Positions 58,765-64,000 of a stretch of DNA of 64,000 nucleotides are shown here, in pieces; the first letter of the stretch is position 1; each line of letters begins with the position of its first letter. This stretch comes from Flavimaribacter sp039888615 (GTDB lineage: Bacteria > Pseudomonadota > Alphaproteobacteria > Rhizobiales > Rhizobiaceae): NCBI GenBank assembly GCA_039888615.1, contig JBDQQS010000005.1; one strand, written 5' to 3'. The notes beneath the pieces were generated by a model. It ran no database searches and was not told the origin of the DNA. It saw nothing but the letters and a program-made list of their open reading frames with translations. Made by a program: the position numbers and the translations under genes.

Positions 58765-60312
58765 ATGCCCAGAACCGGCGCTGACCTGCTTGTCGAAACC
58801 CTGGTGGACAATGGAATTGACACCTGTTTCGCCAATCCCGGAACGACGGAAATGCATCTTCTGACCGCAATGTCGCGCAACAAGGCGTTGGCGATGCATC
58901 TTTGCCTGTTCGAAGGGGTCGCGACAGGCGCCGCCGACGGTTATGCGCGCATGAGCGGAAAGCCGGCGGCGACATTGTTGCATCTGGGGCCGGGCCTGGC
59001 GAACGGCGTCGCCAACCTGCACAATGCGAAGAAGGCGGATACGCCGGCATTCAACGTAATCGGCGAGCACGCGATCGACCATATCCGTCACAATGCGCCT
59101 CTGACCTCGGACATCGAAGGCATCGCCCGTCCTGTCAGCCGCTATGTCGAGACTGCCCGCAGCGCTGACGGCATAGGCGATCTCGCCGCAACCATGCTGG
59201 CCGACATGGCTGGGCCCGAAGGCGGCATTGGAACGCTTGTCGCGCCCAATGACGTCGTCTGGTCGGAAACCGCCGCCAGCGCCACCCGAAGGAATGCGCC
59301 GCCGCGACCCGAATTCGACCGGTCTGTCGTCGACAAGGCGATCGAGACGCTTCGCAAGGGCGAGACGTCGGCTCTCGTCATCGGCGCGCCGTTCATCTGC
59401 GCCCGAAGCGCATACCTCGCCGATGCGATATCCAGAGCGACCGGCTGCACGGTTCTGGCCGAAGCCGCTGTCGCCCGCATGCAGCGCGGCGACGGAACGC
59501 CGGCGCTCGAGCGCATCCCGTTTCATGTCGATCTTGCGGTCAAACGGCTCAAGGACATTCGCGGCGTGGTGTTGGCCGGCGCTCGCAATCCGGTGGCCTT
59601 CTTCGCCTATCCCGGACGGCCGAGCCGCCTGCTTCCAGATGGCGCAGACGTTCTGACGCTGAGCCCGCCGCGCGCTGATCTTGAAACCGCGCTTGAGGCA
59701 ATTGCCGCGGAACTCGGCGTAACGGCTGGAGAGCCGCAGGCGAAGGAGCGGCCTGCATTGCCGCCGTCCGGAGCGATCACGCCGGAAAGCCTGGGTCAGT
59801 TGCTGGCCAACCGGCTTCCCGACAATGCGATTGTAGTCGACGAATCCATCACTTCAGGCGCCCATCTCTATCCGATGTGCGCAGCTGCCGGCGCGCACGA
59901 CTGGCTGACCAATCGCGGCGGATCGATCGGCTACTCTTTGCCCGTTGCGGTCGGATGTGCGGTCGCCTGTCCGGATCGCAAGGTCATCACGCTGACCGGC
60001 GACGGCTCGGCCTTCTATACGTTGCAGGCGCTTTGGACGATGGCGCGCTCCCGCCTCGATGTCCTGGTCATCATCATGGCCAACCGGTCCTACCGGATCC
60101 TCAATAACGAGATGTCCAATATCGGCGCAGGCGCGCCTGACGCCGACAGCGCGCCAATGATTTCGCTGACTGAGCCCGAACCGGATTGGGTTAGTCTCGC
60201 ACGGGGTCACGGCGTCGAAGCGAAGCGCGTGGAAACGACGGATGAATTTGCGACTGCTTTCGACACATTTGCTTCCATTCGTGGTCCCCGCCTCATCGAA
60301 GCCATGCTTTGA
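58765..60312 (+). CDS. Thiamine diphosphate-dependent enzyme (acetolactate synthase/benzoylformate decarboxylase type)
   Basis: 515 residues. The Pyr domain starts TGADLLVETLVDNGIDTCFA and has NPGTTEMHL, the catalytic Glu in CLFEGVATGAADGYARM near residue 50, then a central domain, and the PP domain GDGSAFYTLQALWTMARSRL-type ThDP/Mg site near residue 412 with NRSYRILNNE. Shape is like MdlC/ALS-large-subunit-related decarboxylases; product type (decarboxylase, carboligase) is open. AAGGAG at 58748-58753 precedes the ATG. Divergent from IclR and the operon of unknown proteins, so it likely acts on an alpha-keto acid formed from the imported compound. Confidence 0.88.
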   Translation: MPRTGADLLVETLVDNGIDTCFANPGTTEMHLLTAMSRNKALAMHLCLFEGVATGAADGYARMSGKPAATLLHLGPGLANGVANLHNAKKADTPAFNVIGEHAIDHIRHNAPLTSDIEGIARPVSRYVETARSADGIGDLAATMLADMAGPEGGIGTLVAPNDVVWSETAASATRRNAPPRPEFDRSVVDKAIETLRKGETSALVIGAPFICARSAYLADAISRATGCTVLAEAAVARMQRGDGTPALERIPFHVDLAVKRLKDIRGVVLAGARNPVAFFAYPGRPSRLLPDGADVLTLSPPRADLETALEAIAAELGVTAGEPQAKERPALPPSGAITPESLGQLLANRLPDNAIVVDESITSGAHLYPMCAAAGAHDWLTNRGGSIGYSLPVAVGCAVACPDRKVITLTGDGSAFYTLQALWTMARSRLDVLVIIMANRSYRILNNEMSNIGAGAPDADSAPMISLTEPEPDWVSLARGHGVEAKRVETTDEFATAFDTFASIRGPRLIEAML

Positions 60313-60336
60313 AAAAGGCGGGGACGGCGCTGATCC

Positions 60337-61026
60337 TTAGTCGAAACGGGCCGAAATGTAGTCGCCTGTCGCGTTGATCAGCTCATCCACCGTTTTCTCA
60401 TCCGTGAATGCATTGAACGTGTGATCCATCGGCCGGACGAACAGCTCTTCTTCGCCGTCATGGTAGTCGAGGAACACCTGGCCCGACTCAGGCTGCGGGA
60501 AGACGATCGTGTCGTTGGAGCCGACAGCCACGAAGAGCGGACCATCATATCCCGCGATCTCGGCGACCGGGTCGATCTCGAACAGGCTGTCGAAAAACGC
60601 CGGTTTCAGCGTTACTTCGGCGCCCCAGGGCAGCATGGACGTCACGGCTTCGCCTTCGCTCGCCAGGCCTTCCTTGAATGAATCCGGGCCGAGAAGCAGG
60701 ATTATCGCTGACGCCAGATTGGCGCCGGGCGCCCACAGCGCCACGGCGTCGAGGTCATGGTCCGTCCGGCCGGCGACGGTTGCGCCCACCGTGCCGCCCA
60801 TGCTCCAGCCGACAATCGCCATGCGGTCGGCGTCGACTTCACCGGAAGCCGCCAGGTAATCGAGCGCGGCAAGTCCGTCCATAACCTGCCCGCCAACCGT
60901 CGTGTTCTCGTAGTCCGCGCCGCTCTCGCCGGAATGGCGGAAATCAATCCGCAGGCTCGCAATACCCTTGTCGGCCCACATCCGCGCGGCCCGCCGGAAG
61001 ACGCCCTCTTCAACGGCCGGGATCAC
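60337..61026 (-). CDS. Alpha/beta hydrolase; N-terminal codons lack a start
   Basis: The frame is open from about 61240 down to 60337 and reads homologous-looking sequence from about 61164 (NPFQEGEKVVGTLNLPDG, then VIVLFHGFTGSRDEL with the oxyanion H-G), but no ATG, GTG or TTG occurs before the GTG at 61026, which starts too late, after the oxyanion loop. Downstream: LRIDFRHSGESGADYENTTV, nucleophile in MAIVGWSMGGTVGATV, PLFVAVGSNDTIVF and MDHTFNAFTDE with catalytic His. Typical relatives have a signal peptide; none is seen. I suspect loss of the 5' end, so function is uncertain. Confidence 0.7.
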   Translation of the reverse strand: MIPAVEEGVFRRAARMWADKGIASLRIDFRHSGESGADYENTTVGGQVMDGLAALDYLAASGEVDADRMAIVGWSMGGTVGATVAGRTDHDLDAVALWAPGANLASAIILLLGPDSFKEGLASEGEAVTSMLPWGAEVTLKPAFFDSLFEIDPVAEIAGYDGPLFVAVGSNDTIVFPQPESGQVFLDYHDGEEELFVRPMDHTFNAFTDEKTVDELINATGDYISARFD

Positions 61027-61263
61027 CAGTTCGTCGCGTGAACCCGTAAAACCGTGAAAAAGAACGATAACCGGTGGATTGTCGATCCCGTCGGGAAGGT
61101 TGAGCGTGCCGACGACCTTTTCCCCTTCTTGAAATGGATTGCCGGCGAATGATAGTGGCGGAAGGTGTTTGCGGCCAGCAATTATAAGGAGAATGTCGCC
61201 TTCGCCGGCTTTGACTTCGCGGCTCGAAGTTGTTTCTATGGTTTAATCAAAAAAGGACAAGCA

Positions 61264-62070
61264 ATGGACCAGGTAACCAGTCACATAGAACCCTACATCC
61301 CGCTGATCATCAACGCCGTCAAGGCGTTAGTCTTCCTGGTGGTTGGCTACATTGTCGCCAACATGGTGTCGGGCTTCATCAAGAGGCGAATCGTTTCGAA
61401 CCCACGAATCGACGATACGCTGGGCGGGTTCTTCTCCTCCATCGCGAAATGGTTGATCCTGACGGTTGTTATAATCGCGGTTCTTCAGCTGTTCGGCTTT
61501 CAGGCGACCAGTCTTGTCGCCATTCTCGGCGCCGCCACCCTGGCGATCGGCCTTGCCCTGCAAGGCACGCTGGCCGACGTCTCCTCGGGCGTAATGTTGA
61601 TCATTTTTCGGCCGTTCAAGCTCGGTGAATATGTCGACGTGGGCGGCACCGCCGGTACGGTGAAGGATCTCAATCTCTTCTTTACGGAACTGGCGACGCC
61701 CGACAATGTGCAGATCATCGTGCCGAACGCCAAGGTCTGGGGCACGATCATCACCAACTACTCGGCGCACCCAACGCGCCGGCTCGACGTCCAGTTTGGC
61801 ATCGACTATGACGATGACGCTGACAAGGCGATGTCCGTCATTCTTGACCGGGCGGCGGCCGACGAACGGGTTCTGAAAGATCCCGAACCCTGGGTGAGAG
61901 TGGTCAATCTCGGTGATTCATCCGTCGATCTGGGAGTGCGTATTTGGTGTAACGCGTCCGATTACTGGGAGCTCAAATTCGCATTTATCAAGGACGTCAA
62001 GAAAGCTTTCGACGAGACCGGCATTTCCATTCCCTATCCGCATCAGGTTGAAATCAGGAAGGGCGACTGA
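61264..62070 (+). CDS. mscS: Small-conductance mechanosensitive channel (MscS family)
   Basis: 268-residue inner-membrane pressure-release channel. TM helices: IPLIINAVKALVFLVVGYIV, WLILTVVIIAVLQLFGFQAT, and pore helix TM3 SLVAILGAATLAIGLALQGT, with the Gly/Ala packing pattern of MscS. The soluble beta domain starts IIFRPFKLGEYVDVGGTAGT and ends in the C-terminal VKKAFDETGISIPYPHQVEI motif. AAAAGGAC precedes the ATG at 61264. Single gene; convergent with the lyase gene. Confidence 0.95.
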   Translation: MDQVTSHIEPYIPLIINAVKALVFLVVGYIVANMVSGFIKRRIVSNPRIDDTLGGFFSSIAKWLILTVVIIAVLQLFGFQATSLVAILGAATLAIGLALQGTLADVSSGVMLIIFRPFKLGEYVDVGGTAGTVKDLNLFFTELATPDNVQIIVPNAKVWGTIITNYSAHPTRRLDVQFGIDYDDDADKAMSVILDRAAADERVLKDPEPWVRVVNLGDSSVDLGVRIWCNASDYWELKFAFIKDVKKAFDETGISIPYPHQVEIRKGD

Positions 62071-62074
62071 CCAC

Positions 62075-62842
62075 TCAGTCGTGCATCGCGGTTCTGTACA
62101 TCTCGGCAAGCATCGCGGCGTAGCGGCGATAAGGGCCGGGGCCATAGCTGATGCGTGCGACGCCGGCCTGTGCAAGGTCGGCGTGTGACGGCGCGTCCGG
62201 CATCATCATGATGTTGACGGGCAGCGAAGACGCCGCGCACAAATCCGCGACAAGATCGACATCGACGAGGCCAGGCGCGAAAAAGCCGCTGGCGCCGGCC
62301 TCTGCATAGGCCTCAGCCCGGTCTTTGGCCGCCTGCAACAGCGCCGGATGCTTTGAGCGGTCGCGTTCCTTGAGAAAGATATCCGTGCGGGCGTTGACGA
62401 AGAGGGCTATTCCGCTTTCAGCGCCTGCCTGAACAGCAGCCCGCAGCCGCGTCGCCTGGATGTCGATGTCATACAGACCCTCTCCGCCGACGATCTGATC
62501 CTCGAAATTGACGCCGATTGCGCCGGACCGGATGATACGGATCACATTGGCCGCGACGCCTTCCGGCCCCGCCGCGTATCCGCCTTCGAAGTCCACTGTC
62601 ATCGGAACGTCGACTGCCGCCGCAATGCGGCTCGTCACCACCTCCAAAAGCTCCAGCGGGATCGATTCCCCGTCCTGATAGCCGTGCGCGGCTGCGACCG
62701 ACCAGCTTCCCGTCGCCACGGCCGGCGCGCCGGCGTCCGCGACGACCTTGGCGCTGCCTGCGTCCCAGATATTGAACAGGATGACCGGGTCGCCTTTGAC
62801 ATGCAGGGCTGCGAATGCCGCCGCCTTCTCTGACTGATTCAT
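62075..62842 (-). CDS. Isocitrate lyase/PEP mutase family protein
   Basis: 255 residues, TIM barrel. VILFNIWDAGSAKVVADAGA near the start, then MTVDFEGGYAAGPEGVAANV, whose D-x-E metal site lies near residue 82, GVNFEDQIVGGEGLYDIDI, and ALFVNARTDIFLKERD. These are typical of oxaloacetate decarboxylase or 2,3-dimethylmalate-lyase-like members; the C-P-K active-site loop of true isocitrate lyases is absent. Start overlaps the ada stop by 4 bases, so they are coupled. A C-C-bond lyase or hydrolase on a keto-acid is likely; exact substrate unknown. Confidence 0.88.
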   Translation of the reverse strand: MNQSEKAAAFAALHVKGDPVILFNIWDAGSAKVVADAGAPAVATGSWSVAAAHGYQDGESIPLELLEVVTSRIAAAVDVPMTVDFEGGYAAGPEGVAANVIRIIRSGAIGVNFEDQIVGGEGLYDIDIQATRLRAAVQAGAESGIALFVNARTDIFLKERDRSKHPALLQAAKDRAEAYAEAGASGFFAPGLVDVDLVADLCAASSLPVNIMMMPDAPSHADLAQAGVARISYGPGPYRRYAAMLAEMYRTAMHD

Positions 62843-63927
62843 GCAATTTCCTCCCGATGATCCGCGCGCCGGGCAGGCGACGCATATTGCCGCTCGAGTT
62901 CGATAAGCTGCTGCTTGCGCCAGAGGCCGCCGCCATATCCGGTCAGCGAACCGTCCGCGCCGATGACCCTGTGGCAGGGCACGACAAGAGCGAGTTGATT
63001 GGCACCGTTGGCGCGCGCGACGGCGCGCGTCGCGGTCGGCCTTCCGATGGTTCGCGCGAGATCGCTGTAGCTGCGGGTTTCGCCGGCCGGTATTTCCCTC
63101 AGCGCCCGCCAGACCTCACGGGTAAACGAGCTTCCATGAAACTTCATGGGAACGGTAAACTCGGCGCTTTTGCCGGAGAAAAAGGCTGCGAGCTCCGCTT
63201 CCGCCTGTTCCGTCGGTGGTTCGCGGCCGATGCCGACCCCGCCTTTCGCATGGGCGCGCAGGCGCTTCAGTTCCGCCGGAAGCGCCTTTCTGTCGATGAA
63301 TTCCAGGAGATGCAGCACATGCCGATCGCTGACGGCGATCATGGCTCCGAGCGGCGTGTCGATCCAGCTTGCTTTCAGGAGTTCGCGCCCGGTGAAGGAG
63401 GCGGGCGGCTGACCGAGCAGTCGCGCGAAGGCGTTGCGAAAGCCGCTCGGCGAATCGAAACCGGCGTCAAGCTGGGCGTCTATGACGCGGCCTCCTTCCG
63501 ACAGTGTCTCGAAGCCCGATCGGATGCGTGTAAGCCGCGCCATTTCCAGAAACGTCATTCCATAGTGTCGCTTGAAGGCACGCCGCACGGTTGATGGATC
63601 CAGTCCCATGGCGGCCACGTCACCTTCATTCCAGTGATGCTCCGGACGCTCTTCGAGCGCGCTGACGAGCCGCTGGATAGAAGCGTCGGCTTCCGCCGCC
63701 GGCGCCATGGGAAGACACCGTTTGCACGGACGAAAACCGGCTTCCAGACACTCCTGCACGGACGCGAAGAACGTGCAATTTTCAGTCTTGGGTTTTCGCG
63801 CCGGACAAGACAATCGGCAGAATACGCCCGTGCTCGTCACGCCGACGAAGGCGCGTCCGTCATAGGCTTCGTCGCGGTCTAAAAGCGCCTGGTAGAGTGT
63901 GTCGTGGTTGGGCAATCGAAACAGCAT
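62839..63927 (-). CDS. ada: Ada: methyl-DNA-responsive activator and O6-methylguanine-DNA methyltransferase
   Basis: 362 residues, bifunctional. N-terminal Ada zinc domain: Cys ligands in GVFCRLSCPARKPKTENC and CKRC, one of which takes the methyl group from phosphotriesters. AraC-like helix-turn-helix at about residues 85-180 (DPSTVRRAFKRHYGMTFLEM; QLDAGFDSPSGFRNAFARLL). C-terminal methyltransferase with LALVVPCHRVIGADGSLTGY, the acceptor Cys near residue 318. Overlaps the downstream lyase gene by ATGA. Complete adaptive-response protein; an AlkB partner is not in the window. A promoter lies to the right, 73 bp to the window edge. Confidence 0.95.
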   Translation of the reverse strand: MLFRLPNHDTLYQALLDRDEAYDGRAFVGVTSTGVFCRLSCPARKPKTENCTFFASVQECLEAGFRPCKRCLPMAPAAEADASIQRLVSALEERPEHHWNEGDVAAMGLDPSTVRRAFKRHYGMTFLEMARLTRIRSGFETLSEGGRVIDAQLDAGFDSPSGFRNAFARLLGQPPASFTGRELLKASWIDTPLGAMIAVSDRHVLHLLEFIDRKALPAELKRLRAHAKGGVGIGREPPTEQAEAELAAFFSGKSAEFTVPMKFHGSSFTREVWRALREIPAGETRSYSDLARTIGRPTATRAVARANGANQLALVVPCHRVIGADGSLTGYGGGLWRKQQLIELERQYASPARRADHREEIA

Positions 63928-64000
63928 GGCGGTACTTTAATGCGTCGCCGCCTGGCTGTCAGTCTCATTTCGGGCGTCGATATTACGGAAGCAATCTTGT

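Noticed and set aside
61193..61246. 17-codon ORF with a good AAGGAG in front of mscS
   Set aside because: Could be a leader peptide but lies in the hydrolase remnant sequence, and there is no sign of attenuation.
1..64000. CRISPR arrays, IS elements, rRNA/tRNA genes
   Set aside because: No regularly spaced repeats, transposase-like ORFs, or RNA-gene patterns were seen in reading the window; an automated scan was not possible.

Overview
The window is high-GC alphaproteobacterial chromosome, most likely from a member of the Hyphomicrobiales (Rhizobiales). The pointers are a SAM-II riboswitch in front of metZ, the long dCTP-deaminase gene divergent from metZ, a class I lysyl-tRNA synthetase, ALA-synthase-type HemA, a symporter-fused hybrid histidine kinase, several DUF1127 mini-proteins, many ABC importers and the typical GATTCCA/TGGAAT intergenic repeat. 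No rRNA, tRNA, CRISPR array, intact insertion sequence or prophage was found. I could not assign a genus.

Layout. 1-4.8 kb: methylthioribose kinase (cut by the window edge) divergent from a sugar-type ABC importer. 5-13.4 kb: an amino-acid-type binding protein, a TerB-like protein, LysRS, a methyltransferase, a tautomerase, a LysE exporter, a decayed alpha/beta hydrolase, a MerR/cation-efflux pair with a clear MerR operator, and a nuclease-fold protein with an S24 repressor. 13.6-17.1 kb: a mini membrane protein, a SorC-type regulator and a fused class II aldolase/short-chain dehydrogenase. 17.1-19 kb: a lower-GC accessory patch of small unknown genes and a broken ribbon-helix-helix gene. 19-24.4 kb: a DUF1254 protein, an orphan carrier protein, a bacterial voltage-gated sodium channel, dCTP deaminase and riboswitch-controlled metZ. 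24.5-31.2 kb: the symporter-kinase, mscL, an aminotransferase and hemA. 31.5-36.7 kb: a complete branched-chain amino-acid-type ABC importer. 36.9-40.3 kb: a PQQ-type sugar dehydrogenase with its cytochrome c, divergent from a flavin oxidase. 40.3-44.7 kb: truncated haemoglobin plus class III cyclase, then OsmC, flavin monooxygenase and MetA. 45-50.5 kb: a hybrid kinase/response-regulator pair, a GNAT enzyme and DUF1127 genes. 50.6-60.3 kb: a tightly packed operon (IclR regulator, two unknown proteins, M19 dipeptidase, polyamine/opine-type ABC importer) divergent from a ThDP-dependent enzyme. 60.3-64 kb: an alpha/beta hydrolase with no start codon for its N-terminus, an MscS channel, a PEP-mutase-family lyase and Ada.

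Genes that appear to work together: (1) mtnK, the ABC importer and, 12 kb away, the SorC regulator with aldolase-dehydrogenase share ATTGTCA-type operator half-sites, so a 5-deoxy/methylthio-sugar salvage regulon is plausible. (2) metA and metZ form the succinylhomoserine route to homocysteine, the latter under SAM control. (3) The 50.6-60.3 kb cluster looks like an undescribed uptake-and-breakdown system for an amide- or peptide-bonded nitrogen compound. (4) The haemoglobin-cyclase pair looks like a gas or redox sensing unit. (5) A 9-bp tandem repeat around TGAAACA recurs near the two-component genes and the DUF1127 genes and may be the response-regulator site.
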